Origin: Paenarthrobacter ureafaciens
GTDB lineage: Bacteria; Actinomycetota; Actinomycetes; Actinomycetales; Micrococcaceae
Assembly (NCBI RefSeq): GCF_004028095.1
Contig: NZ_SBHM01000007.1
Location: 62,001 to 126,000, forward strand
Reading direction: 5' to 3'
Length of the DNA: 64,000 bases
This document shows positions 35,984 to 46,830 of this stretch, one piece after another. Positions within the stretch are counted from its first letter, which is position 1, and each line of letters opens with the position of its first letter. Made by a program: the position numbers and the translations under genes. The notes under the pieces were generated by a model. The model ran no database searches. It was not told the origin of the DNA and saw only the letters and a list, made by a program, of their open reading frames with translations.

Positions 35984-36292
35984 CTAGAGCTTGATTTCGA
36001 TGTTCACGTCTGCAGGCAGGTCGAGACGCATAAGCGAGTCAACGGCCTTCGGCGTGGGGTCGATGATGTCGATCAGACGCTTGTGAGTACGCATTTCGAA
36101 GTGCTCACGGCTGTCCTTGTACTTGTGCGGAGAGCGAATAACGCAGTAAACGTTCTTCTCCGTCGGCAGCGGCACCGGGCCGACTACCGTTGCGCCTGCG
36201 CGCGTGACCGTCTCAACGATCTTCCGCGCTGAAACATCAATGACCTCGTGGTCATATGACTTCAGCCGGATGCGGATTTTTTGTCCCGCCAT
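35984..36292 (-). CDS. rpsJ: 30S ribosomal protein S10
   Basis: A 102-residue S10 ([46 protein letters not shown]). It also serves as NusE in transcription antitermination. First gene of the S10 operon. Its leader is divergent from the beta-glucosidase gene. Confidence 0.98.
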
Positions 36293-36661
36293 GTCGCCTG
36301 ACTCTCTTTCAGCTAGTGCTGCTCTAGTTAGGGCTGCTCTGTTTACTTACCTGTTGATGTGGCCGCCGAAGCGTTTGAGGTTGTACCACCACACGCCGCA
36401 CAAGCTGAATCCGGAAACTCCGGGTTCCTCAACCTGCCGGCGCACCGACCCCCGCGGTCGGGCGTGTCGCGATTTTCACGCAAACTCGACCGCATTCCAT
36501 GGGGTTCAGGGTTATGTTTGGGCTTCAGCTTGGACCCTGACATCCGGCATTATCCGAATCGGGACACGAAGAAGCGCTTGAACAACTCATCCAGTATGCC
36601 GGAAATATGGACCAAAGGCTAATCGAGGGCTCGCGGCCCATTGCCAGTGGCGGCAGCAGCT
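36293..36661. other. Divergent intergenic region rpsJ / beta-glucosidase
   Basis: This 369-base gap has no credible gene. It must carry the S10 operon promoter and leader on the minus strand and the beta-glucosidase promoter on the plus strand. Near rpsJ there is an imperfect direct repeat, CTAGTGCTGCTCT at 36313-36325 and TTAGGGCTGCTCT at 36328-36340, lying in the S10 leader. A weak minus-strand promoter candidate is TTCAGC-18-TACAAC. I could not find a convincing operator for the glucosidase. Confidence 0.45.
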
Positions 36662-38116
36662 ATGGATGATAAATGCATGACTGTCCAGGATACGGGTTCC
36701 GTAGAGGATTTGGCGGCACGCCTCCGTCCCGGTTTCACCTTGGGCGTCGCGACCGCAGCCTTCCAGATCGAAGGCAGCTTGACTGCGGATGGCCGGGGCC
36801 CAGCAGGATGGGACGCCTTCGCAGAGAAGCCGGGAACAATCGTCGACGGCGGCTCTCCCGCGATCGCCTGCGACCATTACAACCGTGCGGACGAAGACAT
36901 CGCCCTGATGCAGGAGCTCGGCGTCGATTCCTACCGGTTCTCCTTGTCGTGGCCGCGGATCCAGCCGGAGGGGAAGGGCGCCGTCAATCCCCGTGGCCTT
37001 GAGTTCTACGACCGGCTGATCGACAAGCTGCTGGCCGCCGGGATCTCTCCCATGGTGACCGTCTACCACTGGGACACGCCGCTTCCCTTGGAACATGCCG
37101 GCGGCTGGCTGAACCGTGAGACCGCCCATCGTTTTGCCGAGTACAGCGCGATCGTTGCCGAGCGGTACGGCGATCGGGTGGATTCTTGGGTAACCGTGAA
37201 TGAGCCTGTCTCGGTGACCTTGCAGGGCTACGCTCTGGGCGCCCACTCCCCCGGCAACCAGCTTCTGTTTGATTGCCTCCCGGCAGCCCATCACCAGTTG
37301 CTTGGCCACGGGCTGGCGGTCCAGGCACTGCGGGCTGCTGGCGTTTCCGGCCAGATCGGCATTTCCAACATGCATTCGCCCGTTCGGCCGGCCAGCAACA
37401 AGCTTTCCGACCGACTCATGTCCGATGCCCTCGACATGATCCTCAACCGCATCTATGCCGACGCCATCCTCCTGGGCGAATACCCGAAGCCGCCGCTGGC
37501 CCTTTCGCCACTGTTCCGTTCCTTGGGCCCGGTGCAGGATGACGACTTGAAGACCATTAGCCAGCCGTTGGACTTCTACGGCCTCAACTACTACTACCCG
37601 CTCAAGGTTGCGTCCGGCTCCGGTCCTGCTGAAATCCCGACTGGTGCAGCACAAGAGATGGTGAACGTGCCGTTCCATCTTGCGGTATACGACGAATATG
37701 AGACCACCGGATTTGGATGGCCCGAGGCGCCGGATCAGTTGACCACCCTTCTGCAGGAAATGCAGCAAAGGTACGGGGAGGCACTTCCACCCGTTTACAT
37801 CACGGAAGGCGGTGCAAGCTTCCCCGAGCCCGACCACGTGACCAGCCCGCTCCAGGACACCAACAGGATTACGTACCTGGCAGAGCATCTGGGCCACGCG
37901 CTAACGGCAACCGGCCCGGGCGGGGACGCGGAGGGAATCGACCTCCGCGGCTACTACGTGTGGACGTTGATGGACAACTTTGAGTGGGCCGCGGGTTATT
38001 CGCAGCGTTTCGGCTTGGTTCACGTGGACTTCGACACCTTGGAACGAACGCCCAAAGAGTCGTTCTACTGGCTGCGGTCCTTGGAACGGGCGCGCCGCCG
38101 CGAACAACAGCTGTAG
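36662..38116 (+). CDS. Glycoside hydrolase family 1 beta-glucosidase
   Basis: A GH1 enzyme of about 484 residues. The fold begins LRPGFTLGVATAAFQIEGS. The acid/base glutamate is in TVNEPVSV and the nucleophile glutamate in YITEGGASF (the usual TENG appears as TEGG). YYVWTLMDNFEWAAGYSQRFGLVHVDF closes the active site. No signal peptide, so it should hydrolyse imported beta-glucosides in the cytoplasm. The start is uncertain: in-frame TTG at 36641, ATG at 36662 and ATG at 36677 all lack a good ribosome site. Confidence 0.92.
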   Translation: MDDKCMTVQDTGSVEDLAARLRPGFTLGVATAAFQIEGSLTADGRGPAGWDAFAEKPGTIVDGGSPAIACDHYNRADEDIALMQELGVDSYRFSLSWPRIQPEGKGAVNPRGLEFYDRLIDKLLAAGISPMVTVYHWDTPLPLEHAGGWLNRETAHRFAEYSAIVAERYGDRVDSWVTVNEPVSVTLQGYALGAHSPGNQLLFDCLPAAHHQLLGHGLAVQALRAAGVSGQIGISNMHSPVRPASNKLSDRLMSDALDMILNRIYADAILLGEYPKPPLALSPLFRSLGPVQDDDLKTISQPLDFYGLNYYYPLKVASGSGPAEIPTGAAQEMVNVPFHLAVYDEYETTGFGWPEAPDQLTTLLQEMQQRYGEALPPVYITEGGASFPEPDHVTSPLQDTNRITYLAEHLGHALTATGPGGDAEGIDLRGYYVWTLMDNFEWAAGYSQRFGLVHVDFDTLERTPKESFYWLRSLERARRREQQL

Positions 38117-38171
38117 TCCAAGCGGGTTAAAACATGTGCCCGGGAGCGTAAAACGCTTGCCCCTCGGAGTG

Positions 38172-38297
38172 CTATTTGTTCTTGTTGGCCCGGTTGATCC
38201 GCTTCGCCCGGTCGATTTCGTGCCGGAAGTACTTCCGGCCCCACACAACAGAGCCGGCGATGGCTGCGATAACGACCAGAAAAATCAGGAATTCCAT
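38172..38297 (-). CDS. Small single-helix membrane protein, unknown function
   Basis: A 41-residue protein: a hydrophobic helix (MEFLIFLVVIAAIAGSVVWG) followed by a strongly basic tail (RKYFRHEIDRAKRINRANKNK). GAGAGG lies six bases before the ATG. It starts 25 bases after the end of the giant membrane protein gene on the same strand, so they may be co-transcribed. I do not recognise the family. Confidence 0.6.
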   Translation of the reverse strand: MEFLIFLVVIAAIAGSVVWGRKYFRHEIDRAKRINRANKNK

Positions 38298-38322
38298 GGT
38301 GATCCTCTCTTTGGGAGCAACA

Positions 38323-41300
38323 CTATCCGACTCGGTCGTGCGTGTGCTCCCCGCCCTTCGGGCCAACCACGCCCGGCTCTTGGGGCCGACGGTTCAGACG
38401 CCAGACAGCCAGGACGATCAGCACTATGGCAACAAGTGCCAGCATCGCAAAAGCATACGAACGCAGGGCCCACATCACGCTCGCTGCCACGCCCACGGCA
38501 CCCCAGCCGACGAATAGCCGCTCGGACAGCAACAGCCCGGCCCCGAGGAGGACCGCGTGCGCCGCCAGAACGTAGATCTGTTGCGACGGTGTCCCAGCGA
38601 AGATGGTTGCGAAAGAACTGAGGGACAGGACACCGGAAGCCATCCCCAACCTCGACCGCCCGGCCGCGCGCTGCTTCTGGTTGTAGCGCAGGCCTGCTAA
38701 AACTGCGCCGGCCACAACGAACCACTGGGCAGCCCAGAACCAATCCGGCCTGGTGCTGTCCACAAAGATCACCGCCCGCTGGAAGGCCACAACAACCACC
38801 ACGGTTCCCACCTCGGCGGCCAGGTGCTTCCCAACGGGAATTTCCACCACCAGGAGGACAGCGGCCGCCGCCGTCAGGAATGCACCGGTGAAGGCGGTTT
38901 CGTCATGCACCAGCCCAAGGATGGCCGTGGCCAGAAGCCCGGCCCCGGTTGTCGCTGAGAGCGAGTAGCGCCTCCACGGCTCGGCCGTGATGGCCGGCCC
39001 TCCCAGCAGCCGCCATACGTAGAGGATCAAGCCCGTCCCAACTCCTCCGACGAGCCAAGGCAAGAGGTCAGGCCACGCGCCGGTAAATGCCGTAGTAGCT
39101 CCGGATTCGTTCAGCCAACCCTCGACGCCCGTTACCGCCCCCACCAGTGTTGTGGACGCGGCCGCGGCGTAGAAACGGGGACGGTCCTCCAGATGCGAAC
39201 CTGCATAGAAGACGAGGGCCCCGGTCAGGACGGCCAGACCCGTAAGGATGCGGCTGGCATCGACCGAGAAGATGCCGGCCACCGATGCGAAGAACAACGC
39301 GCTGGCGAACCAGGACCACTTCAGCTGCGGGCGGGCGGGGCATGTACTCAAGCGGCCGAGGAAGACCCTTAGCGCAGTGAGGCCAGCAGCCAGGCCCAAG
39401 AGTACGGCCGGCACGTGGAGTTCACTGAGGACGGCCTGGTGCAGCCAAGTACCCGAGGGAAAGGTCAACGCGGGACCGGCGCCTACAACCACCCCGGCCA
39501 CGGCAACCACTCCGGCATACAACGCCGCTGCATGGCGCTGGTCCCGCCACACGAGTGCTGCTGCAACGATGGCCAGGGTCAGTTCGCACAGAACCACCCA
39601 GCGTCCACCGCCGTCGAAATCCCGGGCCCAAAGGTACCAGCACGGAAGCAGCAGCTGGACAACGAGCCCCGCCCACAAGGCTTCCTTCAGCAGCGGCGAG
39701 CCGTCGAAACGCCGCCGGACGATGGGATGCAGTGCGATCTGGATGAAGACGAGACCGGCCAGTGCCAATGAAGCAGCTGCTGCGGATTCGGCGGCGTCAG
39801 CGACCACAATCGTCGCAAAGGCCGTGAAAAGCACCCGGCCTGCCAGGAGATAGGCTCCGCGCAATCGTGCTTCGCGCGTCAGCCCAACCATGAAGCCTGC
39901 GTAGGCGGTAAAGAGCCCCAGCAGGATTTCAACATCGCGGACATTGTGCCCGCGAACAACCAAAAGGTGCATGGCGGCAGGAGCCAATAGCCATGCCACA
40001 CGGTGCTTGCGCAGCATGACGGCGGCGACGAGAGCCCCCGCTGCGGTGATGATGGCTGCGGCTCCGGGCTGCCACCCGTCGTGCGGTGAAGAATGCAGCA
40101 CCACGGGGAAACTCAGGGCGGCGGTGGCGATCGACATCAAGGCCAACAACACGCCAGCATCAACCATCAGCAGGCTCAAGGACATCGCCTTGCGGCCTAC
40201 CGCCAATACCGCCACCAATTGCGCGCCGAGCACCCAGACGATGACCGTTGCGGGCGTTGCCTCCTCGCCGCCCACGGAAAGTGCGTAGCCCGCACTGGAG
40301 AGATCCACGTAGGCCGAAGCAGCCAGCACTGTGGCGGTAGCCCGCGCGAGCCACCAGTAGCACTGGCGATGCATGGATCCGGGAAGGCGCAAGGCAGTGA
40401 CAACGAAGTACATAGCAAGGGCCAGCAGCGCAAAGTTCCCGATCCCCCGGGAAACCACCGCAGCACCGACTACCGCGGAGACCATGCCAGCGGCAGGTGC
40501 CAGGAACTCCATCCCGTTCGGGCGCCATGACTCCGGCGCCCCGCTGCACGCCCGGCTCGCCCTGCCCGCCGGAGATACAGGGGGAAACGCGAGCATGCCG
40601 GCCACAAGACCGCCCGCCAGGACCGCGAACACTCCTGCCGCCACGACCGGATGACCGGGCGCTTTGTCCAGGACGGTAAGGACCGCCAGAGCGGTGATGC
40701 CCACACCGCCAAACGCCAAGGCGCTGATTTGCGGGGCCAGTAGACCAACCCCCCAGCGCTCGAACGCAGCGCCAAGTACTTGCTGGGCCGCGCACACTAC
40801 AACCAATGCAAGAGCTGTTAGGGCGGCAGCGTCCGGACGTTCCGGGTAAAGCGCGGTGATGAGGAAGGGAACTGCGAGGCTAAGGGCAATCCGCCCGGAA
40901 AGCACAAGCGTCTTGCGGTACACACCCTGGGCTCGCAGCGCCAGGCCGAACCAAAACAGGCCCGAGGAAGCGAACATCGCGAAGAGTGGCCACGCGCCCA
41001 GCATGGGGGCCAGGGCCGAGGCGGCGGCAACGACGGCTGCCGGGGCAAAAGCCACTCCCCCGCGTAGCTTCCACCCCAGGGGCATTGAGGTTGCCAAGAC
41101 GACGTAGAAGGCCGTGTACGCGGGTAGTTCCGAGGTACTGAATGCGAGCACGATCGCGAGGACAAGGGCCACCACGAGCTGCAGGCCCAGGCATGAGACA
41201 GCGTCCGTCCACCACGTCTTTGGAGATATCCGCTGCCCGGCGAAAGCCAGAATAAGAGCCTGAATCCCGAGGCATAGGACCGCTGCCAGCAAAGCCTGGC

Positions 41301-42645
41301 TGACCTCTCCCGTGACATCCCACACCACGGCGATGATGGCGAGGGAGAACGCTGCCCTGGCGGCGTAGAAGTACAACGTTCGGAACTTCAGGTCAGGAAC
41401 CCACAGCATGACAGCGAAATAGGCGCCGCACATCGCCATCACAAGGGAGTACTCCCCCTTGGCCATGAGGTTGGGAGTCAACGTGGCGGCTACACCCACC
41501 GCAGGAACCACAAACGGATGCAGCGCCATCAGTGGACGTATGTAGAGCGGCGGAATCCACCGCGGGCGCAAGATGGCTGCCAGGGTCAACAAAACGGCGA
41601 CGCCAATCAGGGCCGTGAAGTACCACACGAGGGCCCCACCCAGCACCGAAACACCTGACCACGCCGTGGAAACCACAAAGCTGAGCGAGAGGGCTGCCAG
41701 GACCTTGTTATCCAAGCGGATCGCCGCATAGACGTAGGCAATCGTACCGAGGACAGACGTCACCAGCCACGCGAGGGGCCCGTTGTGCAAAGCGAAGCTG
41801 TACATGGCCAGGCCGGTAACAGGGACCAGTGCCAAGCCTGTTCCGGTGAAGGCCATTGCCGCGGGGCGGAGACGCGGAACGCGTGGGTGAAGCACGAGTC
41901 CTGCGGCATAGAAGAGCACCGTGATAAGCCAAATGGCAACAAAACGAAGGGACTCAGGCAGGCTCGTACCCACAAAAAGTGCCCCGGCCGCCACCAAGAG
42001 GAGGCTCGCCACATAGAGGGTGATGTTGATGTTTTGCCGGTCGCGCTTCTCTTTGCGCTGAGCAGCCTCTTGGGGAGTCTCACCCTGCCAGGGCGGCGCA
42101 GCTTGCGGTGGCGGCTGCATCTGCCCGGGACCTCCGGGAGCTTTGGGTATGGGGGCTGGAAGAACTACGCGTTGCGGCGCGGCACCCTGGGGCGGAGCGA
42201 ACCCTGCAGCCGGACGCAGCGGCTCGTAGACCGAGTAGCCCTGCACCGGGGATCCGTGAACCGGGCGCGGTGCCGCAGGACGCTCAGGGGCAGGACGCTC
42301 GGGGGCCGGACGCACAGGGGCAGCTTGCGTCACGACCGATGGCGCAGCAGCCGTTGTCTGCTGGACAGTCTGCGGAAGGGCTGCCTCGCCCTGCTTCGCT
42401 TGCGCCGTCTTGGCTACGGCGTCTTGCCAGCCAGCCAGATGCCCCGCGAGGTATGCCGCACGGTAAGCATCATCGTCGTCCCTCGCCGCACCGCTCCGTG
42501 AGCCTGCAACACGGCGGCCCCGGGCCACACCGAGGGCGTAGGCCCCGGCGCTAAGGCCGGCAAGGAACAGCAAGACGACGACGGTCAGGAACCCCAGCAC
42601 GGCAACTCCACAGGTGAGTCCGGGCAGACCGCCCGGTTTATCCAT
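38323..42645 (-). CDS. Giant polytopic membrane protein, unknown function
   Basis: A 1440-residue protein. It has one N-terminal helix, then a region of about 150 residues rich in Pro, Ala and Gln (repeats such as RPAPERPAPERPAAPRP), then from about residue 195 to the end a nearly unbroken series of hydrophobic helices, probably more than 30. The first part of the helical region (NINITLYVASLLLVAAGALFVGTSLPESLRFVAIW) recalls large actinobacterial membrane proteins of the DUF2339/DUF2157 type, but I cannot assign it. No enzymatic motif was seen. The ATG has no strong ribosome site. A cell-envelope role is only a guess. Confidence 0.75.
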   Translation of the reverse strand: MDKPGGLPGLTCGVAVLGFLTVVVLLFLAGLSAGAYALGVARGRRVAGSRSGAARDDDDAYRAAYLAGHLAGWQDAVAKTAQAKQGEAALPQTVQQTTAAAPSVVTQAAPVRPAPERPAPERPAAPRPVHGSPVQGYSVYEPLRPAAGFAPPQGAAPQRVVLPAPIPKAPGGPGQMQPPPQAAPPWQGETPQEAAQRKEKRDRQNINITLYVASLLLVAAGALFVGTSLPESLRFVAIWLITVLFYAAGLVLHPRVPRLRPAAMAFTGTGLALVPVTGLAMYSFALHNGPLAWLVTSVLGTIAYVYAAIRLDNKVLAALSLSFVVSTAWSGVSVLGGALVWYFTALIGVAVLLTLAAILRPRWIPPLYIRPLMALHPFVVPAVGVAATLTPNLMAKGEYSLVMAMCGAYFAVMLWVPDLKFRTLYFYAARAAFSLAIIAVVWDVTGEVSQALLAAVLCLGIQALILAFAGQRISPKTWWTDAVSCLGLQLVVALVLAIVLAFSTSELPAYTAFYVVLATSMPLGWKLRGGVAFAPAAVVAAASALAPMLGAWPLFAMFASSGLFWFGLALRAQGVYRKTLVLSGRIALSLAVPFLITALYPERPDAAALTALALVVVCAAQQVLGAAFERWGVGLLAPQISALAFGGVGITALAVLTVLDKAPGHPVVAAGVFAVLAGGLVAGMLAFPPVSPAGRASRACSGAPESWRPNGMEFLAPAAGMVSAVVGAAVVSRGIGNFALLALAMYFVVTALRLPGSMHRQCYWWLARATATVLAASAYVDLSSAGYALSVGGEEATPATVIVWVLGAQLVAVLAVGRKAMSLSLLMVDAGVLLALMSIATAALSFPVVLHSSPHDGWQPGAAAIITAAGALVAAVMLRKHRVAWLLAPAAMHLLVVRGHNVRDVEILLGLFTAYAGFMVGLTREARLRGAYLLAGRVLFTAFATIVVADAAESAAAASLALAGLVFIQIALHPIVRRRFDGSPLLKEALWAGLVVQLLLPCWYLWARDFDGGGRWVVLCELTLAIVAAALVWRDQRHAAALYAGVVAVAGVVVGAGPALTFPSGTWLHQAVLSELHVPAVLLGLAAGLTALRVFLGRLSTCPARPQLKWSWFASALFFASVAGIFSVDASRILTGLAVLTGALVFYAGSHLEDRPRFYAAAASTTLVGAVTGVEGWLNESGATTAFTGAWPDLLPWLVGGVGTGLILYVWRLLGGPAITAEPWRRYSLSATTGAGLLATAILGLVHDETAFTGAFLTAAAAVLLVVEIPVGKHLAAEVGTVVVVVAFQRAVIFVDSTRPDWFWAAQWFVVAGAVLAGLRYNQKQRAAGRSRLGMASGVLSLSSFATIFAGTPSQQIYVLAAHAVLLGAGLLLSERLFVGWGAVGVAASVMWALRSYAFAMLALVAIVLIVLAVWRLNRRPQEPGVVGPKGGEHTHDRVG

Positions 42646-42666
42646 TCGATAGAGAAATCATAACAA

Positions 42667-42702
42667 AGAAGAACCCCACCGCCGAAGCGATGGGGTTCTT
42701 CT
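42667..42702 (-). terminator. Intrinsic terminator after tuf
   Basis: A perfect 12-bp inverted repeat, AGAAGAACCCCA and complement, with a 12-base loop, followed on the minus strand by TTGTTATGATTT. It lies 48 bases past tuf and just before the giant membrane protein gene, closing the str operon. Confidence 0.85.
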
Positions 42703-42750
42703 GTGGGTAACCTCCGTCAGCCGGAGACTCGCCCGATCGACAAGCAGAAA

Positions 42751-43941
42751 CTACTTGATGATCTTGGTAACACGTCCCGAACCAACGGTGCGGCCGCCTT
42801 CACGGATAGCGAAGCCGAGGCCCTCTTCCATAGCGATCGGCTGGATGAGCTCAACGGTCATCTCAGTGTTGTCGCCGGGCATAACCATTTCCGTGCCCTC
42901 AGGCAGGGTGATAACGCCGGTAACGTCCGTCGTACGGAAGTAGAACTGCGGGCGGTAGTTCGAGTAGAACGGGTTGTGACGTCCGCCTTCGTCCTTGGAA
43001 AGGATGTAGACGTTTGCCTCGAAGTCGGTGTGCGGGGTGATGGAACCCGGCTTGACGACAACCTGGCCACGCTCGACATCGTCGCGCTTGAGGCCACGGA
43101 GCAGCAGGCCACAGTTCTCGCCGGCCCATGCTTCGTCGAGCTGCTTGTGGAACATCTCGATACCGGTAACCGTGGTCTTCTGGATCGGGCGGATGCCAAC
43201 GATCTCGACCTCGGAGTTGATGGCGAGGGTGCCACGCTCGGCGCGGCCCGTAACAACGGTGCCACGGCCGGTGATGGTGAAGACGTCCTCAATCGGCATC
43301 AGGAACGGCTTGTCGCGGTCACGTACGGGGTCCGGAACGGACTCGTCGACAGCTGCCATCAGGTCCTGGACGGACTTGACCCAAACCGGGTCGCCTTCCA
43401 GAGCCTTCAGACCGGAAACGCGAACGACAGGAGCGTCGTCACCGTCGAAGCCCTGCGAGCTCAGGAGCTCACGAACTTCCATTTCAACGAGGTCGAGGAG
43501 TTCCTCGTCCTCGACCATGTCGGACTTGTTCAGTGCGACCAGCAGGTAGGGAACACCAACCTGGCGGGCGAGCAGAACGTGCTCACGGGTCTGAGCCATC
43601 GGACCATCGGTTGCAGCAACCACGAGGATTGCGCCGTCCATCTGGGCAGCACCGGTGATCATGTTCTTGATGTAGTCAGCGTGACCCGGGGCGTCAACGT
43701 GTGCGTAGTGACGCTTCTCGGTCTGGTACTCCACGTGGGAGATGTTGATGGTAATACCGCGCTGGCGCTCTTCCGGAGCAGAGTCGATGGACGCGAAGTC
43801 GCGCTGCTCGTTGAGATCCGGGTACTGGTCGTACAGCACCTTGGAAATGGCGGCAGTCAGCGTCGTCTTACCGTGGTCAACGTGACCAATGGTGCCGATG
43901 TTGACGTGCGGCTTAGTCCGCTCGAACTTTGCCTTTGCCAC
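42751..43941 (-). CDS. tuf: Elongation factor Tu
   Basis: A 396-residue GTPase that delivers aminoacyl-tRNA. The G motifs are [22 protein letters not shown] and NKSDMV. The C-terminal domain has [32 protein letters not shown] single copy lies in the window. The 233-base gap after fusA carries a -10-like TAGAGT, so tuf may have an additional promoter. Confidence 0.99.
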   Translation of the reverse strand: MAKAKFERTKPHVNIGTIGHVDHGKTTLTAAISKVLYDQYPDLNEQRDFASIDSAPEERQRGITINISHVEYQTEKRHYAHVDAPGHADYIKNMITGAAQMDGAILVVAATDGPMAQTREHVLLARQVGVPYLLVALNKSDMVEDEELLDLVEMEVRELLSSQGFDGDDAPVVRVSGLKALEGDPVWVKSVQDLMAAVDESVPDPVRDRDKPFLMPIEDVFTITGRGTVVTGRAERGTLAINSEVEIVGIRPIQKTTVTGIEMFHKQLDEAWAGENCGLLLRGLKRDDVERGQVVVKPGSITPHTDFEANVYILSKDEGGRHNPFYSNYRPQFYFRTTDVTGVITLPEGTEMVMPGDNTEMTVELIQPIAMEEGLGFAIREGGRTVGSGRVTKIIK

Positions 43942-44001
43942 AGGTTCCTCCTAGAACGATTTCAAGTGACGTGCTCCTCGGCCGCGCTTTTCGCGGCAGA
44001 A

Positions 44002-44007
44002 ACTCTA
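44002..44007 (-). promoter_or_regulatory. Candidate internal -10 box for tuf
   Basis: TAGAGT preceded by TTGC on the minus strand, 60 bases before tuf, resembling the TGC-TAGACT pattern at rpsL. No clear -35 is present, so support is weak. Extra tuf promoters are common in str operons. Confidence 0.25.
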
Positions 44008-44174
44008 GCAAGTCTACTTGGGGGCTTGGTTTTGGTGAAATTTCAGATTCAGGAACCAATACTAGTTCCTGGAGTCTGTTCGCGCAGGGGGCCGGGCCAC
44101 GACCTTCGCCGTGGCCCCGCCACTCGCGCTGAGATGCCTTCCCGGTTACCGGAATTGCATCCGCTACCGGGTGA

Positions 44175-46289
44175 TTACTCGCCGCGGGTCTTCTGGATGA
44201 TCTCGTCGGCTACTGCCTTCGGGACCTCCGCGTAGCTGTCGAACGTCATCGAGTACACAGCACGGCCCTGGGTCTTGGACCGCAGGTCGCCGATGTAGCC
44301 GAACATTTCGGACAGCGGAACGTTCGCACGAACAACCTTCACGCCTGCAGCATCTTCCATGGACTGGATCATGCCACGGCGGGAGTTGAGGTCGCCGATC
44401 ACGTCACCCATGTATTCCTCAGGGGTACGGACCTCGACGGCCATCAGGGGTTCGAGCAAGACAGGGTTGGCCTTGCGGGCACCCTCCTTGAACACCTGGG
44501 AGCCGGCGATCTTGAACGCCATTTCAGAGGAGTCGACATCGTGGTAAGCACCGTCGAGCAGGATCGCCTTGACGCCCACCATCGGGTAGCCGGCCAGGAT
44601 ACCGAACTGCATGGCGTCCTGGATACCAGCGTCAACGGAGGGGATGTATTCACGCGGAATACGGCCACCGGTGACCTTGTTTTCGAACTCGTAGAAGGTA
44701 CCGTCCGTGGTTTCCAGGGGCTCGAAGGAGACCTGGACCTTTGCGAACTGACCCGAACCACCAGTCTGCTTCTTGTGGGTGAAGTCAACCTTCTCCACAG
44801 CGCGCTTGATGGTTTCGCGGTAAGCAACCTGCGGCTTGCCGACGTTGGCCTCAACCTTAAATTCGCGGCGCATACGGTCAACGAGGATGTCGAGGTGGAG
44901 TTCACCCATACCCGCGATAACAGTCTGGCCGGTTTCTTCGTTGAGGGAGACCTGGAAGGTCGGGTCCTCAGCGGAGAGCTTCTGGATAGCCGTGGAGAGC
45001 TTCTCCTGGTCACCCTTGGTGTTCGGCTCGATCGCAACAGAGATCACGGGCTCCGGGAAGCTCATGGACTCGAGGACGATCTGGTTTGCGGGATCGCAGA
45101 GGGTGTCACCGGTGGTGGTGTCCTTCAGGCCGATCGCAGCGTAGATGTGGCCGGCGGTAGCGCCCTCAACAGGCATTTCCTTGTTGGCGTGCATCTGGAA
45201 GAGCTTGCCGATACGTTCCTTCTTGCCCTTGGTGGAGTTGACCACCTGCGCACCGGAATCAACGTGACCGGAGTACACGCGGATGAAGGTGAGCTGACCG
45301 AAGAACGGGTGGGCAGCAATCTTGAACGCAAGAGCGGAGAACGGCTCGTCAGCGGAAGGCTTACGGGTCAGTTCCTTCTCTTCGTCGCGGGGATCGTGAC
45401 CGATCATCGCCGGAACGTCGAGCGGGTTCGGCAGGAAGTCCACGACGGCGTCGAGCATCGGCTGGACACCGCGGTTCTTGAAGGCAGAACCACAGAAGAC
45501 CGGGTAGAGCTCGGAGTTGATGGTCATCTTGCGGATGCCGGCCTTGAGCTCTTCGAGGGTGAGTTCTTCGCCTTCGAGGTACTTCTCCATGAGTTCCTCG
45601 GAAGCCTCGGCAACAGTCTCAACGAGCTGTGCGCGGTATTCCTCGGCCTTTTCCTTGAGGTCGGCAGGAATTTCCTGAACCTCGTAGGAAGCACCCATGG
45701 TCACGTCGCCCTTGGCGTCGCCCGGCCAAACCAGTGCGCGCATTTCAAGGAGGTCGACGACGCCAACGAAGTCGTTCTCGGAGCCGATCGGCAGCTGCAT
45801 GACCAGCGGCTTGGCACCGAGGCGGGAGATGATGGTGTCTACGGTGAAGTAGAAGTCAGCGCCCAGCTTGTCCATCTTGTTGACGAAGCAGATACGCGGA
45901 ACGTTGTACTTGTCAGCCTGGCGCCAAACAGTCTCGGACTGCGGCTCCACGCCTTCCTTGCCGTCGAACACTGCAACTGCACCGTCGAGGACGCGCAGGG
46001 AGCGCTCAACCTCAACCGTGAAGTCCACGTGGCCCGGGGTGTCGATGATGTTGATCTGGTTCTTGTTCCAGAAACAGGTCACGGCCGCGGACGTGATGGT
46101 GATGCCGCGTTCCTTTTCCTGTTCCATCCAGTCGGTCGTCGAAGCGCCGTCGTGCGTTTCGCCGATCTTGTGGTTCACACCCGTGTAGAACAGGATGCGC
46201 TCGGTAGTGGTGGTCTTGCCGGCATCGATGTGGGCCATGATGCCGATATTGCGGACCTTGTTAAGGTCGGTAAGCACGTCCTGTGCCAC
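44175..46289 (-). CDS. fusA: Elongation factor G
   Basis: A 704-residue translocase GTPase. [49 protein letters not shown] and [12 protein letters not shown] are the G motifs. [33 protein letters not shown] is in domains III-IV. The GTG start ([12 protein letters not shown]) is preferred because AGGGAG lies six bases upstream; a start nine codons earlier lacks one. It lies 69 bases after rpsG. Confidence 0.98.
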   Translation of the reverse strand: MAQDVLTDLNKVRNIGIMAHIDAGKTTTTERILFYTGVNHKIGETHDGASTTDWMEQEKERGITITSAAVTCFWNKNQINIIDTPGHVDFTVEVERSLRVLDGAVAVFDGKEGVEPQSETVWRQADKYNVPRICFVNKMDKLGADFYFTVDTIISRLGAKPLVMQLPIGSENDFVGVVDLLEMRALVWPGDAKGDVTMGASYEVQEIPADLKEKAEEYRAQLVETVAEASEELMEKYLEGEELTLEELKAGIRKMTINSELYPVFCGSAFKNRGVQPMLDAVVDFLPNPLDVPAMIGHDPRDEEKELTRKPSADEPFSALAFKIAAHPFFGQLTFIRVYSGHVDSGAQVVNSTKGKKERIGKLFQMHANKEMPVEGATAGHIYAAIGLKDTTTGDTLCDPANQIVLESMSFPEPVISVAIEPNTKGDQEKLSTAIQKLSAEDPTFQVSLNEETGQTVIAGMGELHLDILVDRMRREFKVEANVGKPQVAYRETIKRAVEKVDFTHKKQTGGSGQFAKVQVSFEPLETTDGTFYEFENKVTGGRIPREYIPSVDAGIQDAMQFGILAGYPMVGVKAILLDGAYHDVDSSEMAFKIAGSQVFKEGARKANPVLLEPLMAVEVRTPEEYMGDVIGDLNSRRGMIQSMEDAAGVKVVRANVPLSEMFGYIGDLRSKTQGRAVYSMTFDSYAEVPKAVADEIIQKTRGE

Positions 46290-46358
46290 GGGGTCTCCCT
46301 TTCGGATGGACTGCACGTCCGCCGCCGGCTCGGTGGAGCCGGCGGCGTCCGGGAAGTT

Positions 46359-46829
46359 TTACCAGCGGTAGTGTGCGAAGGCCTTGTTGGACTCGGCCAT
46401 CTTGTGGGTGTCTTCGCGACGCTTGACAGCGGCACCGAGACCGTTCGAGGCATCCAGGATTTCGTTCTGGAGGCGCTCGGTCATCGTCTTTTCGCGGCGG
46501 GCCTTGGAGTAGCCCACGAGCCAACGCAGTGCGAGGGCGGTGGAGCGACCCGGCTTGACCTCAACCGGAACCTGGTAGGTGGCGCCACCAACACGGCGGG
46601 AACGCACTTCCAGGGAAGGCTTGACGTTGTCCATGGCCTTCTTCAGGGCTGCGACGGGGTCGCCGCCCGTCTTGGCGCGGGCACCTTCGAGTGCACCGTA
46701 AACGATGCGCTCGGCGGTGGACTTCTTGCCGTCAATCAGGACCTTGTTGATCAGCTGGGTGACCAACGGGGAGCCGTAGACGGGATCTGAAACGAGCGGC
46801 CGCTTCGGGGCCGGACCCTTGCGAGGCAT
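46359..46829 (-). CDS. rpsG: 30S ribosomal protein S7
   Basis: A 156-residue S7 ([83 protein letters not shown]). The ATG is set by homology and lies one base after the rpsL stop. A longer open frame upstream is antisense noise within rpsL. Confidence 0.98.
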   Translation of the reverse strand: MPRKGPAPKRPLVSDPVYGSPLVTQLINKVLIDGKKSTAERIVYGALEGARAKTGGDPVAALKKAMDNVKPSLEVRSRRVGGATYQVPVEVKPGRSTALALRWLVGYSKARREKTMTERLQNEILDASNGLGAAVKRREDTHKMAESNKAFAHYRW

Positions 46830-46830
46830 A

